Shown here: in pieces, positions 8,961-20,000 of the stretch | Numbering within the stretch: the first letter of the stretch is position 1 | Layout: each line of letters begins with the position of its first letter | DNA from: Paludibacteraceae bacterium | GTDB lineage: Bacteria; Bacteroidota; Bacteroidia; Bacteroidales; Paludibacteraceae | NCBI GenBank assembly: GCA_024399955.1 | Contig: JAKSNH010000012.1 | Span: 1 to 64,000 of the forward strand | Reading direction: 5' to 3' | DNA: 64,000 nt | Made by a program: the position numbers and the translations under genes | The notes under the pieces: generated by a model | Told to the model about the DNA's origin: nothing | Database searches by the model: none | The model's input: the letters and a program-made list of their open reading frames with translations, nothing else

Positions 8961-9703
8961 AAACAGAATACAAATCACATATCATCGCTTCGGTAGGTAC
9001 CGCCATTGTGATGGCACTTATCTTCCTGCTGCTATGGTTCATTTTTATTGGTGTACCTCAGCCCGAGGAGGACGAAGGCATTATGGTGTCTTTTGGTGAC
9101 GAGATAGAGATGGGTGGTGGACTGCCCACTCAGGAGCCTTATCAGCCTACCGAATCATCTGAGGCTGCTTCTCCCGAAGTGGCTAAGCCTGAACCGCTGA
9201 TGACCCAGGAGGACGAATCGGCTATGGCGGTGCAGCGTGAGCAGGAGCGTCAGCGCAAGGCAGAAGAGGAACGTTTGGCTGCGGAGAAGCGTAAACAACA
9301 GGAGGCCATAGCTAAGGCCAACCAATTAGGAGCACTCTTCGGCAATACCGAATCGCCACAAGGAGCCAATGGTCAGACAGGAGAACAGGGGACGGCTAAG
9401 AACGGCAATCCGTTGGGACATGGGGCATCCGGAGGCAATACATGGGACTTAAATGGACGTCGTTTGATTGGTGCATTGCCCCAACCGGCTGCGACCTTTA
9501 ATCAGGAAGGTAAAGTGGTGGTGGAAATAGTAGTGGATAAGGAAGGAAATGTTGTGAATGCTCGTGCCGGCAAAGGTACCACTATCTCGGACGAAGCCAC
9601 TAAACAACTGGCCGTCAAGGCCGCTTACCGCGCTAAGTTTAACATGGTAGATCATCCTAATGCAGTGATGGGTAACATAACCTATTACTTCAAATTTAAA
9701 TAA
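8957..9703 (+). CDS. TonB-like energy transducer
   Basis: The start is GTG at 8957 inside the stop of the previous gene. The 248-residue product has a membrane anchor near residues 10-30, an acidic then Lys/Glu/Gln-rich periplasmic region (EQERQRKAEEERLAAEKRKQ), a glycine-rich linker, and a C-terminal TonB-like domain with VVVEIVVDKEGNVVNARAGKG and a closing YYFKFK strand. It likely carries force from the ExbB/ExbD-like pair to outer-membrane receptors such as the one at 17041-20361. A TolA-like role is the alternative. Confidence 0.9.
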   Translation: MKTEYKSHIIASVGTAIVMALIFLLLWFIFIGVPQPEEDEGIMVSFGDEIEMGGGLPTQEPYQPTESSEAASPEVAKPEPLMTQEDESAMAVQREQERQRKAEEERLAAEKRKQQEAIAKANQLGALFGNTESPQGANGQTGEQGTAKNGNPLGHGASGGNTWDLNGRRLIGALPQPAATFNQEGKVVVEIVVDKEGNVVNARAGKGTTISDEATKQLAVKAAYRAKFNMVDHPNAVMGNITYYFKFK

Positions 9704-9726
9704 ACAAACCGACTAATTAAAAGTGT

Positions 9727-10254
9727 ATGAATTATCTTTTTTTAGACAATGGCTTTGAGGAAATAGAAGCCTTAACAACTGTTGATTTGTTACGTCGAGC
9801 TAATATCCAAGTGACTACCGTCTCTATTACCGGCAAGGCAATGGTATTAGGAGCCCACAACATAGCGGTGGAGGCTGACGGATTGATGGATGATGTTGAT
9901 TTCTCGGATGCCGAGATGCTTATCTTGCCCGGTGGCGCCAGCCATTTAGAGAATTGTAATGCCCTTTGCGACTTGCTCAAACAGCATAACGAACAGGGTA
10001 AGATGATTGCAGCTATCTGCTACGCGCCATCTGTATTAGGACGCTTAGGTATATTAGAAGGCAAACAGGCTACCTGCTACCCCGGCTTTGAGTCTTATTT
10101 AGGCGAGAGCTATGTAGGAGGATTGGTGGTCGAATCTAAGAATATCATTACTGCCAAAGGTCCCGGACTAAGTGCCGACTTTGCCTTCTGCATCATAGAA
10201 AAACTGGCCGGATCGGATGTGGCCGATAAGGTATATGACGCAGCACAGTACTGA
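9727..10254 (+). CDS. DJ-1/PfpI family protein
   Basis: The 175-residue product matches the DJ-1/YajL type: NGFEEIEALTTVDLLRRA with the conserved Glu, MLILPGGASHLENC, and AAICYAPSVLG with the nucleophilic Cys in the elbow. Family members are described as glyoxalases or deglycases, chaperones or redox sensors; here only the fold and the catalytic Cys can be read. It lies 23 bases after the TonB-like gene and may share its transcript. Confidence 0.92.
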   Translation: MNYLFLDNGFEEIEALTTVDLLRRANIQVTTVSITGKAMVLGAHNIAVEADGLMDDVDFSDAEMLILPGGASHLENCNALCDLLKQHNEQGKMIAAICYAPSVLGRLGILEGKQATCYPGFESYLGESYVGGLVVESKNIITAKGPGLSADFAFCIIEKLAGSDVADKVYDAAQY

Positions 10255-10301
10255 TTCTAAATAATAAAGAATAAAGAATAAATAACCAAAATTACAAGAT
10301 T

Positions 10302-11435
10302 ATGAAGAAAACTCTTCTTACTTTAGCCGCAATCATGGTATGCTCCGTGATGATGGCACAAGATGCAGCAGAGCAAGCACCTGTAGAAAAAGATTGGAAA
10401 TGGTCCGGTATCGTTGGATTGAACGCTAACGCAACCGGTATGGTTAACTGGGCAGCCGGAGGTAAGAACAATGTTACCGGTACCGTATTTGGTAAAGTTC
10501 GTTGCTTGTACGACAAGAATGACCTGAGTTGGGAAACTAACCTCGATGTAGAATATGGTATGAGTTACGTGGACCAAAAATACGACAAGGTTCAAAAAGC
10601 AAGTGACCATCTGAAATTCAATACCAAGTTTGGTTGGGCATTCAAGAAAACCTGGTACTTAACGGTTAATGCCGGATTCCAAACACAGTTTGACCTCGGT
10701 CGTGACTACACCGGTACAGCAGCTCCTAATAAGGTGATTTCTAATATCCTGGCTCCTTCCTATACCGATATATCTGTCGGTATTGACTGGAAACCCAACA
10801 GCATCTTCTCCGTTTATCTGTCACCGGTAGCAGGTCGTATCACCACGGCTTATGTGAGCGACAATGTGCAAGACCGTTTCAAAGATTACAATCGTGAATT
10901 AGCTATCTTCAACGGCGAAGAGCCTTCTGCATACGGCGATTATGACTTGCGTCGCGCTCTGCAAGAAGCTAATGGTACGTGGAAATACACGGACCATGGT
11001 GATGATGGTTATACCAAAGAGTACAAGAATGCCAAAGCTGAACTTGGTCTGACTTTGAAAGGTGGTATCAACTACGAGTACAAGGGTCTCAAAGTCATCA
11101 CTAATGTCACCCTGTTTACTCCTTATGCTTGGGACAAAACGAAATTGTATGCTATGCAGATTGGTGAGAGCAATATGATTTACTCTAAGGCCCAAATGGA
11201 AGAAAAATTTGGAACTACTGACGTAGGTGAGTATTTAGGTTATCGTGATAATAACCGTCGTTTCGGTAACTTTGATGTAGATTGGGATGTAACGTTGTCT
11301 TACCAACTGCTCAAGTGCCTCAACCTCTCGCTCACTACAAACCTCAAATATGTCAACGGTTTAATGATTGACGGTGGTAAAGAGAAAGTTCAGTTCCTGG
11401 CTAATCTTGGTTTAGGCGTTAGCTACGCTTTCTAA
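10302..11435 (+). CDS. DUF3078 outer-membrane protein
   Basis: The 377-residue product starts with a signal peptide (MKKTLLTLAAIMVCSVMMAQ) and continues with WKWSGIVGLNANATGMVNWAAGG, the opening of the Bacteroidota DUF3078 family. The rest alternates aromatic and polar residues in strands and ends in NLGLGVSYAF with a terminal Phe, as in outer-membrane barrels. Function is not known for this family. It lies two bases before the ZapB-like gene, so it may be cotranscribed with the cell-division pair. Confidence 0.88.
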   Translation: MKKTLLTLAAIMVCSVMMAQDAAEQAPVEKDWKWSGIVGLNANATGMVNWAAGGKNNVTGTVFGKVRCLYDKNDLSWETNLDVEYGMSYVDQKYDKVQKASDHLKFNTKFGWAFKKTWYLTVNAGFQTQFDLGRDYTGTAAPNKVISNILAPSYTDISVGIDWKPNSIFSVYLSPVAGRITTAYVSDNVQDRFKDYNRELAIFNGEEPSAYGDYDLRRALQEANGTWKYTDHGDDGYTKEYKNAKAELGLTLKGGINYEYKGLKVITNVTLFTPYAWDKTKLYAMQIGESNMIYSKAQMEEKFGTTDVGEYLGYRDNNRRFGNFDVDWDVTLSYQLLKCLNLSLTTNLKYVNGLMIDGGKEKVQFLANLGLGVSYAF

Positions 11436-11437
11436 TC

Positions 11438-11716
11438 ATGGAACCTTTAGCGCAATTGCAAAATAACGTGCACCTCTTGCTCCAACGCATTGACGATTTG
11501 GAGCAGGAGGTCGTAGCGTTGCGCCAAACTAATACAGAGCAGAGAGAAGAAGTGATGCAAGCGCATAGCGAATTAGTGGAAACACAAACAAAGTATCGCA
11601 AACTGCTGCTTGCGCATGCTATGGTTGGCGGAGATGAAGACCGCCAAAAAGCTAAAAATCAACTCACGAGCATGATTGCACAAGTGGATCATGCATTGGA
11701 ACTACTGAAACAATGA
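11438..11716 (+). CDS. Small coiled-coil protein, ZapB-like partner of ZapA
   Basis: The 92-residue product is almost entirely coiled coil, with heptads in QLQNNVHLLLQRIDDLEQEV and continuing through the Glu/Gln-rich middle. Its size, coiled-coil character and position directly before zapA (four-base ATGA overlap) match the small proteins that often accompany ZapA in Bacteroidota. The ZapB-like name is by position and form, not by a diagnostic motif. Confidence 0.7.
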   Translation: MEPLAQLQNNVHLLLQRIDDLEQEVVALRQTNTEQREEVMQAHSELVETQTKYRKLLLAHAMVGGDEDRQKAKNQLTSMIAQVDHALELLKQ

Positions 11717-12012
11717 GTGAGAATAAAGTGCATATTATCATTACCCTCAATGCACAACGTTTAGCATTTGATATCAATCGAGAGGACGAACCTTACTACC
11801 GTAAGGCGCAGAACATGCTGAACGAACGTTTCGCTGTATATCAACGCAAAAGACCCAATGATTCAGCGGAAAAAATATGGATGTACGTCGCTTTCTGGGT
11901 GGCAGTTAACCTGTTCGCACAAACGCGAGATAAGGATATAGAACCCTATCTGAAAGCTATTCGTGACATCAACCGAGAAATAGAAAATAAGTTAAACAAT
12001 AATATAAATTAA
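11713..12012 (+). CDS. zapA: Cell division protein ZapA
   Basis: ZapA binds and bundles FtsZ at the division site. The 99-residue product has the family's N-terminal beta part (VHIIITLNAQRLAFDI), the YYRKAQNMLNERFAVYQ helix and a C-terminal coiled coil (RDINREIENKL) used for dimerisation. The start overlaps the preceding coiled-coil gene and RNase Y follows 11 bases later, an arrangement typical of Bacteroidota. Confidence 0.88.
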   Translation: MSENKVHIIITLNAQRLAFDINREDEPYYRKAQNMLNERFAVYQRKRPNDSAEKIWMYVAFWVAVNLFAQTRDKDIEPYLKAIRDINREIENKLNNNIN

Positions 12013-12023
12013 TTTACTGAATT

Positions 12024-13547
12024 ATGCTTGAAACAATTGTTATAGCTATTGTCGCCTTAATTGTGGGCGCAGTGGCATGTTATCTCTTCTTCCGCTATTC
12101 ATCCAGCGGCATTATCCGCAAGGCAGAAGAAGAGGCTGAGGTCATCAAGAAGAACAAGATGATTGAGGCCAAGGAGAAATTTATTGCTCTTAAACTTGAG
12201 CACGACAACGCGATGCGTGCAGATGAGCAACGTAAACAGCAACGTGAGCAGCAACTCAACCAACGCCAGAATGAACTCAATCAGCGTCAAGGTGAACTGC
12301 AACGTCAACAAAACGAGCTGAACCAACAACAGCAGACTATCGAAGGACAACAAAAAGCCCTTGAGTTCAAACAACAAGAGGTGGAGAAAATGCACCAACA
12401 GGCTCAGAAGCAATTGGAGTCGCTGTCCGGTATGTCTGCCGAGGAAGCTAAGAAACAATTAGTAGAAGCTATGCGCGATGAAGCTAAAACGGCTGCTATG
12501 GCTTTTATTAACGAGACGATGGACGATGCACGTCTGACGGCTAATAAGGAGGCTAAGAAAATCATCATCCAAACCATCCAACGCGTTGCTTCAGAGACTA
12601 CAGCCGAGAATGCTGTATCGGTCTTCCATATTGATAACGACGAAGTGAAAGGTCGTGTTATTGGTCGAGAGGGACGTAATATCCGTGCCTTAGAGGCTGC
12701 CACCGGTGTGGAAATCGTAGTGGATGACACGCCCGAAGCTATCACCATCTCCGGCTATGATCCTATCCGTCGCGAGATAGCTCGTCTATCCTTGCACCAA
12801 CTCGTTCAGGACGGTCGTATCCACCCTGCACGTATCGAAGAAGTGGTGGCTAAGGTGACTAAACAAGTGGAAGACGAGATTATCGAAACCGGTAAGCGCA
12901 CAACCATCGACTTGGGCGTACATGGTCTGCACCCTGAACTGATTCGATTGATTGGTAAACTCAAATACCGTTCGTCATACGGTCAGAACTTGCTGCAGCA
13001 TGCTCGTGAAACAGCTAATCTCTGTGCCGTGATGGCTGCCGAGTTAGGTCTCAATGCTAAGAAAGCTCGTCGCGCAGGTTTATTGCACGATATAGGTAAG
13101 GTAGCCGAGAACGAGGAGGAACTGGCTCACGCTGAATTAGGTGGCAAGTTGTGCGAGAAATACGGAGAGAAACCTGATATATGCAATGCCGTAGCTGCTC
13201 ACCATGACGAATGTCCGATGGAGACGCTGATTGCTCCTATTGTACAAGCATGTGACGCTATCTCCGGTGCTCGTCCCGGTGCCCGCCGCGAGATTGTAGA
13301 GACGTACGTTAAGCGTCTCAATGACTTGGAGAATATGGCTATGTCCTATCCGGGCGTAGTTAAGACATACGCTTTGCAGGCCGGTCGTGAACTGCGTGTC
13401 ATCGTTGGTGCAGATAAGATCTCCGATAAGGATACTGAATTGCTTTCCTTTGACTTGGCTAAACGTATCCAGGATGAGATGACCTATCCCGGACAAGTTA
13501 AGGTGACTGTTATTCGTGAGGTTAGAGCCGTCAATGTAGCTAAGTAA
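12024..13547 (+). CDS. rny: Ribonuclease Y
   Basis: RNase Y is a membrane-bound endoribonuclease that starts mRNA decay. The 507-residue product has an N-terminal membrane helix (about 3-24), a long Gln/Glu-rich coiled coil to about residue 150, a KH domain ([20 protein letters not shown]), and an HD domain with the metal ligands in [12 protein letters not shown] and AAHHDE. The C-terminus ends in the family's [14 protein letters not shown]. Length and order are standard. The gene is closed by the hairpin at 13571-13594. Confidence 0.97.
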   Translation: MLETIVIAIVALIVGAVACYLFFRYSSSGIIRKAEEEAEVIKKNKMIEAKEKFIALKLEHDNAMRADEQRKQQREQQLNQRQNELNQRQGELQRQQNELNQQQQTIEGQQKALEFKQQEVEKMHQQAQKQLESLSGMSAEEAKKQLVEAMRDEAKTAAMAFINETMDDARLTANKEAKKIIIQTIQRVASETTAENAVSVFHIDNDEVKGRVIGREGRNIRALEAATGVEIVVDDTPEAITISGYDPIRREIARLSLHQLVQDGRIHPARIEEVVAKVTKQVEDEIIETGKRTTIDLGVHGLHPELIRLIGKLKYRSSYGQNLLQHARETANLCAVMAAELGLNAKKARRAGLLHDIGKVAENEEELAHAELGGKLCEKYGEKPDICNAVAAHHDECPMETLIAPIVQACDAISGARPGARREIVETYVKRLNDLENMAMSYPGVVKTYALQAGRELRVIVGADKISDKDTELLSFDLAKRIQDEMTYPGQVKVTVIREVRAVNVAK

Positions 13548-13564
13548 ACGAACTGTTGATATAC

Positions 13565-13602
13565 AAAAAATGTCGTAGCCACAGGGTTACGACATTTTTT
13601 TT
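13565..13602. terminator. Bidirectional intrinsic terminator between rny and cvpA
   Basis: TGTCGTAGCC (13571-13580) pairs with GGTTACGACA (13585-13594) around a 4-base ACAG loop, with one G-T wobble. As run off either strand, the stem is followed by a run of Ts, so it can stop both convergent transcripts. Confidence 0.9.
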
Positions 13603-13617
13603 GTTGTATGACTTATG

Positions 13618-14109
13618 TTATAAGGTCTTTACTTCCAGCCATGCCCGATTGGCGGTCTTAAGGGCAGTAGGGTAGAGTTTACTCTGTTGCTTAAGATTAT
13701 TGGGCATAATATTGAATGACTGATCCAATTGACCAATAATAAAGACGATAACCAGCACAATAACGGCCCATTTAATCGTTCCGCAGATACCACCGACCAA
13801 TCGGTTGACCCATCCTAATTTGATTGCCTTAATCAGTTTTTGCATAGCACGACCGATGAGGTTAATAATAATCGCAATGGCAAAGAAGATAATGACGTAG
13901 GAAAGGATGGTACATATGGTGCTGTTCCATCCAAAGGCGTTTTGCAGCCATGTGGCAAAGGCAAGACCCCACATACGTGCACCTATCACGCCGAGCAGAA
14001 CAGCCAATACGGCGTTCAGCTCAGCGATTAGGCCGCGCATCAAACCCCTAATAAGTCCGAAGAGTAGGGGCAGGATAATGACTACATCTAACCAACAGAT
14101 ATCTTTCAT
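13618..14109 (-). CDS. CvpA family membrane protein
   Basis: The 163-residue product has four predicted membrane segments, starting with WLDVVIILPLLFGLIRGLMRG, the CvpA family opening, and later FFAIAIIINLIGRAMQKLIK and GTIKWAVIVLVIVFIIGQL. CvpA proteins have been linked to colicin V production and envelope stress in enterobacteria; the role in Bacteroidota is not known. It is the last gene of the minus-strand block, nine bases after the repeat lipoprotein. Confidence 0.88.
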   Translation of the reverse strand: MKDICWLDVVIILPLLFGLIRGLMRGLIAELNAVLAVLLGVIGARMWGLAFATWLQNAFGWNSTICTILSYVIIFFAIAIIINLIGRAMQKLIKAIKLGWVNRLVGGICGTIKWAVIVLVIVFIIGQLDQSFNIMPNNLKQQSKLYPTALKTANRAWLEVKTL

Positions 14110-14118
14110 GATAGATTA

Positions 14119-15612
14119 TTATGGGATCTTGTCAATTTTCTTCATCTTGAAGTAGTTGCGGTCGCCGTTCTCACGATAACCTGTCCATTCCATGATGGTT
14201 TCTTCTCCTTCTTCCTTAATCTCAATATCCCACCATTCGAAGAACTGACCATTGTTCTCCCAACTGGTTACTAACCAATTACCATCAACTCCGTATAAAC
14301 CATCATTAGGTTGTCCAAAGCCTTGACGTTTCCAATCTTCCACGCCAGGAGTTGCACTGGAGTCGTTATAATAGTAATACGTACCATCATTAAGATATTC
14401 CCAAATATGGTGGTAATCACCATGGGCACCGCCACCGTCAATACCATACCATTTACCTTGAATGGCTTCGGAGAAGTCATCGGTAACCTTCTCTAATTCC
14501 AACATACGTTGTGGATCAGAAGCCTTTCCGTCACGACTACTGGAATAAGCTACTACTCGTAACATGTTGTTGGTCATGTTAATCAGACTGGAACGCCATT
14601 GAACCAGAGTTCCGGTATTGTCTTTACCGCTTTCAACCAGGTAGTTACCGGTCAATGTATAATTGAGTTGTAACTTATTATGCCATTCCGTTTTGGAGAA
14701 AGTTGTATCGGCAATAGTATAATACACGTTCCCTGCATTATCAAACGTATGTACAGAACGCTTATTGGTATAGATTTCTGCGCCATTCTCTTTGGTAACT
14801 CTCCATTTGCCGGGCAGCATCTGATTGACCTCGTCTTTGGTGGGAGAGATCCGTGCCATTGTGAAATTGCGGCGTTCGTTGTTATCACGTAAAGCGGTCC
14901 AAGACATCTGTTTGTCCTGAATGGTGATATCCCACCACTCACGGTCTTCGTTTGCGTCAGGAGTCTCTTTCCAACGGAATGCTACGAAATCGCCATCAAC
15001 GGCATATTCATTGAGCGTGTTCTCACTCAGTATCCATTGACCTAGGTTCTTCTCATCCGGACTAAAGTAGTAATACTTGCCTTCGGGTGTCATTAACCAT
15101 TGGTGGTTATAATCTCCGTAGTCTCCTCCACCGGATGTACCTTGCCATAAACCGATGATATCCTCCGTATAGTCCACATTCACTTTCTCAAACGTAGCCT
15201 TAGGCATCATATCTTTCTCGGGGTCGTCGTTCTTGAACATACGAGAAGGATCGGTTGTGAACTGCTTATCCGACATAGATGTGATGTTTGCCATCCATTC
15301 AATACGTATAGAGCCATCGCTCCAACGTGTATGCAGCGCATCTCCTTGTAGGGTATAATTGAGTTTTTTCTGGTTAAACCATACTTGCTCGCCCATTACT
15401 TCCATAAAATCAGCCATAGTCTGCGTACCGGCACTTACACCATCAAAGGTGTAGATAGTACGTTGGTTAGTCTGAACAGGCTTACCATCCAAAGTGGCTA
15501 ACTTCCACTTACCGGCAAGAGCTTTTTGGTCAAAAGAGATGCCGTTGTTGTCTTTCTTACAACTGCTTAAAGCAATCATAACGGCCAGTAGGCCAAATAT
15601 ATATTTCTTCAT
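14119..15612 (-). CDS. Lipoprotein with an A-B-A-B arrangement of lipocalin-like repeats
   Basis: The start at 15612 gives MKKYIFGLLAVMIALSSCKK, a lipoprotein signal with the lipobox Cys; the ATG at 15621 only adds three residues. The mature part has four segments in two kinds. Type A opens LAGKWKL or LPGKWRV and has TNxRxxxTFD and KLNYTL. Type B opens GLWQGTSGGGDYGDYNHQW or KWYGIDGGGAHGDYHHIW and ends in EWWDI and a WTxxRxN strand. The order A-B-A-B points to duplication of an ancestral pair. The lipocalin-like assignment is by pattern. It follows the DUF5689 lipoprotein by four bases and probably acts at the cell surface with it. Confidence 0.75.
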   Translation of the reverse strand: MKKYIFGLLAVMIALSSCKKDNNGISFDQKALAGKWKLATLDGKPVQTNQRTIYTFDGVSAGTQTMADFMEVMGEQVWFNQKKLNYTLQGDALHTRWSDGSIRIEWMANITSMSDKQFTTDPSRMFKNDDPEKDMMPKATFEKVNVDYTEDIIGLWQGTSGGGDYGDYNHQWLMTPEGKYYYFSPDEKNLGQWILSENTLNEYAVDGDFVAFRWKETPDANEDREWWDITIQDKQMSWTALRDNNERRNFTMARISPTKDEVNQMLPGKWRVTKENGAEIYTNKRSVHTFDNAGNVYYTIADTTFSKTEWHNKLQLNYTLTGNYLVESGKDNTGTLVQWRSSLINMTNNMLRVVAYSSSRDGKASDPQRMLELEKVTDDFSEAIQGKWYGIDGGGAHGDYHHIWEYLNDGTYYYYNDSSATPGVEDWKRQGFGQPNDGLYGVDGNWLVTSWENNGQFFEWWDIEIKEEGEETIMEWTGYRENGDRNYFKMKKIDKIP

Positions 15613-15625
15613 AGTAGTCACTTAT

Positions 15626-17035
15626 TTAATTAGGAGTATATTCAATTGGTGTCCATACTGTACCATCTGCTTTCTTGAGATCCAAGTCGCTTAAGTCGCA
15701 GATAGATATAGACCAGTTAGTGGGGTCCCAATCTGTAAGATATTTGGCATTATCCTCGTAGTAACTGAGAATACCTTGTACGCTACCGGAATACTCTCGG
15801 CAATGGACAATACCTAAAGCGGTTGACCAACCATTTCCCGTGTAAACATATCCGGTACCTTCTGTCTTTTCGGCAGATGTCCATACAACATCATCTATTT
15901 GCCAACCTTGTTGTGCTTTAATAAAACTTACAGGAATAACCACTTCGTTGATGCCGTCAAGTTTAGCCAATAGATATGGTTCTGAATAATCTACGATAGC
16001 GGAAGCATCATAGAAGAACACATCTCCTTCTTCTGCTGCACCGGCTCCGGGAAGATAGAAGTTTGCTTCCTTGGCATACTCGGACATTGAAATGTGTGAA
16101 TAATAGTCTTCATCCGCATCGGCGATATAACGTGATTGCGGATAGCCCACATTCTCTGTCGTTGGTGCAAAGACATTGAAGTTAGGATTAGTGGATGGAC
16201 TACCTGATGTTTGGCAATTGCCGCGAGTATAATTAATATCGCATTCGCCGGTATAGTGAATTCCTTCTATCTTAACCAATTTTCCATCTTCATAACGGAA
16301 TCTCTTGAGGTTCTTAAGCGTATTTAACTCGCTAATGTCCTTAAGGGTAATTTTATCGTAATATAATTCTTCCTTGGAGATTGGCGTGCCAATACGTTTA
16401 ACTGCGGCTTTGAAGCGTGCCACAGGAATACGTCCGGGAGCCCAACCAATTTTCTGTTTTGCATTGTCGGCATAAACATTATTGTTGTAGGACGGAACGC
16501 ATAACTGCGGTTGGTTAGCGTAACGGCCGATAGCTAAACCGTTGCAACGGATGAGTAACATTTGTCCGCGGGGATACATACCGGATATGGAACCGGCATC
16601 TATTGACAGACGGAGTGCTTCTTGATGTTCGCCATCATTATCTTCTACAACTTGTTGAATAACCAGAGCTTTGTAGAAGTTTCCTCCATAATCATCCGTA
16701 GTAACGCGGCCCATAATATAAATACCGGGACCTTTATCACGAATGGTATCAATTGAGAAGAGGTAATACGTATTACCTTCTTCGTCTTTCCCTTCTCCAA
16801 AGGAGCGAATACGATATAAGGAAGTATCACTTAAATAGTTGCCTTCTTCGGTCATAAAAGAATCTAAGAACTCATTGAGGGTATAGAGTTTACCATCAGC
16901 GGTTAACTGAGCAATGGTAGCCTCATCTTCTGCATAACGCAAATCGGCCTCCGATGGAGTTTTATATTTGCACGAAGAAAGGATAGTGGCTATAGCTGCT
17001 ATAGTGACTATAGAAAATATAGTGAATCGTTTCAT
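15626..17035 (-). CDS. DUF5689-type surface lipoprotein
   Basis: The 469-residue product has a lipoprotein signal with ILSSC as lipobox. Near residue 100 it has GPGIYIMGRVTTDDYGGNFY followed by KALVIQQVVE, the conserved core of DUF5689, a domain found in Bacteroidota lipoproteins encoded beside TonB-dependent receptors. The C-terminal half contains a domain with VTTxxNVG-like text (ENVGYPQSRYIADA) of unknown role. It lies five bases after the receptor gene, so it is likely a partner that caps or loads the receptor. The substrate cannot be told from sequence. Confidence 0.82.
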   Translation of the reverse strand: MKRFTIFSIVTIAAIATILSSCKYKTPSEADLRYAEDEATIAQLTADGKLYTLNEFLDSFMTEEGNYLSDTSLYRIRSFGEGKDEEGNTYYLFSIDTIRDKGPGIYIMGRVTTDDYGGNFYKALVIQQVVEDNDGEHQEALRLSIDAGSISGMYPRGQMLLIRCNGLAIGRYANQPQLCVPSYNNNVYADNAKQKIGWAPGRIPVARFKAAVKRIGTPISKEELYYDKITLKDISELNTLKNLKRFRYEDGKLVKIEGIHYTGECDINYTRGNCQTSGSPSTNPNFNVFAPTTENVGYPQSRYIADADEDYYSHISMSEYAKEANFYLPGAGAAEEGDVFFYDASAIVDYSEPYLLAKLDGINEVVIPVSFIKAQQGWQIDDVVWTSAEKTEGTGYVYTGNGWSTALGIVHCREYSGSVQGILSYYEDNAKYLTDWDPTNWSISICDLSDLDLKKADGTVWTPIEYTPN

Positions 17036-17040
17036 ATTCG

Positions 17041-20000
17041 TTAGAATTTATAGGTTAGTGTTAAATAGAAGTTAGCACCCCATGCATAGTAGTACTTAGA
17101 TGGGAACTTCCATATATTAGGCGTTATGGTAGAATTCTCGTTATCTGGTTGTCTCTGACGAGTGCCACGAGGCAGACGTGCTTGCTGATAACCACCGGTC
17201 TTGAGATAGACGTTGTTGGTGATATTGGTGCAAGACAGGTTGATGGACAATGACTGACGGTTCTTGAGATAAATCAGTTTGCCGACACTCAAATCAATGA
17301 CGAAACGATGCCATGGGTTCTTGTCAACAAGGGACTCTTGATTAGACATATATTTGTATGGTTCCAATAATTCAGGAATACCATACGAATTGAGAATAAG
17401 ATTGCCTTGTGCATCATGTTGACGGATATCGCCATCTTGACCTGGTACATTAGGATTGTCATATTTAGTGGCATTATCAATATATATACTAGTATAACTA
17501 CCATTTACGGTTGAACCATCGGCACGAGTGCCATAGAATAAACCTTGCATTCTACGAGAAGGAGCTACGCTCATCCAGTTCCAATCATAGTAACTAACGG
17601 TAACGTCAGCGAACCACATCTTGGGGTGGAAGAACGATAACTTCAGCGAAGCAGTCAGTTGAGGACCATTGCTAACGCGTAACCCGTTGTATAACACGGA
17701 GTCACGTAACTCATATAGCTGTCTTTCTGTACCGGTTTCGCCGTCCAAGTATGTATCCAAAGCCATACCATTTTCCGCAGAGGTTACGCAGTAAGCATTG
17801 CTCATATAACGTTGATCGCTGATACTGGTAGCTCCGGTTATGGTGAAGTATGTTCCTAATGGCACTTGTAACGCAGCCTCTACACCGGCGTGACGGCGAT
17901 TGATACCCGTGATAGCTTGGTTCACAAAGGTACGAGCCTCATCATCATAGTAACCGTTCAACTCACTGCCGTCCCAAAAACGAGTGTAGTAGCCCGTGAT
18001 ACGACCGCGCACAGCGTTGTAGTTAAACTCATAAGTCAGGTCTGCTCCAACTACTTTCTCAGAAGCAGCATAGAAGTCCTTCAGGTTAGACGCATTATCG
18101 TGCGTGTAGATGGTTTCTATCGCGCGATCGTGTACGCGCGGAGATATATAGGCATCGCGCGCGAGAGGAGCTTGGGTTTCTGCCATAACATTTAACGTAA
18201 TGCGGTTACGACCATTAATCTTATAGGTCAAGCCCATCTTGAAGGCCGGATCTACAAAGTGATGCCAGTCGCCCTCTAATCGGCTTGCGCAGTTACCTTG
18301 TTGGATTCTGAAGTAGTCGTTGTCAGAACCTAAATAACGCTTAGCAGCTTGAGGATCGGTTTGTGCTGTAACGGCAGCCAAATAAACGGCACGACCGTTA
18401 ATCATGTCTGTAGTACGTTGGATATTCGAATAAGTCAACTGTAAACCATAGTACAGATTGAGGTTTTGCCAGTTCCATTCGTTCTGCGCCCAAAGACGAG
18501 CGGTGGTCATATTGATACGATAATCGTAACCAAAGCGATCGCCATTCTTGATAGCCTGTGCCTCTTTGCCGTGCTCGTTCCAGTACTTAAGGTTATTTTG
18601 CTTAACGTAAGCGATTTGTGCTTGCGTCATACCGATATTGGTGGCTAACTCGCGAATATCACGTTCTGAGAAAGCATCCACATCAATCCATTGATTACCA
18701 CCCAAGAGGTCATCCATGGTCTTAAAGTGAATAGCTTGCGACTGTTTGAGTTCCAATCCGGCAGTGATTTTGAGGTGATCATAGTGCTTGTCCTGGTAGT
18801 TGATAGTAGCCATGGCTTCCTGAATGTCATTATGACGACGTTCAATGATATAGCGAGCCGAACCATTGGGATTCATTGCGTTTTGAGCATAGTTGGCTGC
18901 ATACAATGCGTCCCAGTCAATTTGGGTCGTCTTGTTGTCACGAGAGGTCCATAAGTCCGTTAAGGTCTTGTACGAATCCATGTCTACCGAGTGACCTACA
19001 GCATTGCCGTTGTAGGAAGCGGGATAGAGTAGATTGCCATCCTCATTCAATTGTCCCAATGGCTTACCGTTGATGTCCGTATTGATGAAGTCACCATTCT
19101 TGTCTAACTGACCGTCAAACAGGAAGGAGGGCATATTACGATAGTAATCCGGACGTGGGTCGGGAGCGTTGTAGAAGGACAGTGCCGAATTCGAATACAT
19201 GGAGTAGTGATAACCGGCTGCTACGTGTAATTTGCGCTCTTTGTCAATGTTGTAGTCGTATGAGAGAACCAGTGTCGGATCATAGGACTTAACAATACGT
19301 GAGTTACGCACTTTGCCATCCTGATAGCCCCAATATGGGTTGTAGTTGTTCCAACCCCACTTAGTGCTGTTGTATTGGTTTGTCAAGTCGTACACCTCTT
19401 GGGTTACGGCAGCAGATTGACCGCGCTTGGTAGGTGCACCAAAAGTGATAATACTTAAGCGATGTTGATCACCCCATTTCTTTTCTGCAGAGAAGAAATA
19501 ACCTAAGGAGTAATACTCAATACCTTCACCAATCTGACCTTTTTGATCAATATACGGTGAGAATCGGAAGGCTAATTGTCCCATAAAGAACCAACCGCTC
19601 TTTAGAGGACCTGAACTGTAGCTAACACGAGCAGCAGCCTTGTAGTTACGGTTCGTTCCGGCCAAAGATACTTTCCAACCTTGTGCATAATTGGAAGCAG
19701 TCATCAGGTAGTTGGTTGATTTACCTACATTACCAAAGGTGAAGTTAGTTGCTTCCAATGGGTTGGTAGTCTCTTTGTAACGACTGGCATCGTTCAAACC
19801 ACCCATGGCAGAGAAGTTAAACTGTCCGCGCTCTGCGGAATTGAACGACAAACCTTCAATGTAATTCTGCTCATACTTGGATTGGTATCCACGTTGACGA
19901 TAACGCGCTGTGGACCATGACCAAGAAGACATCTTGTTGAATACATCCTGATCAGACGAAGCCGAGGATGCTTGTTCTTGTGAGCGACCTTCATCATCGT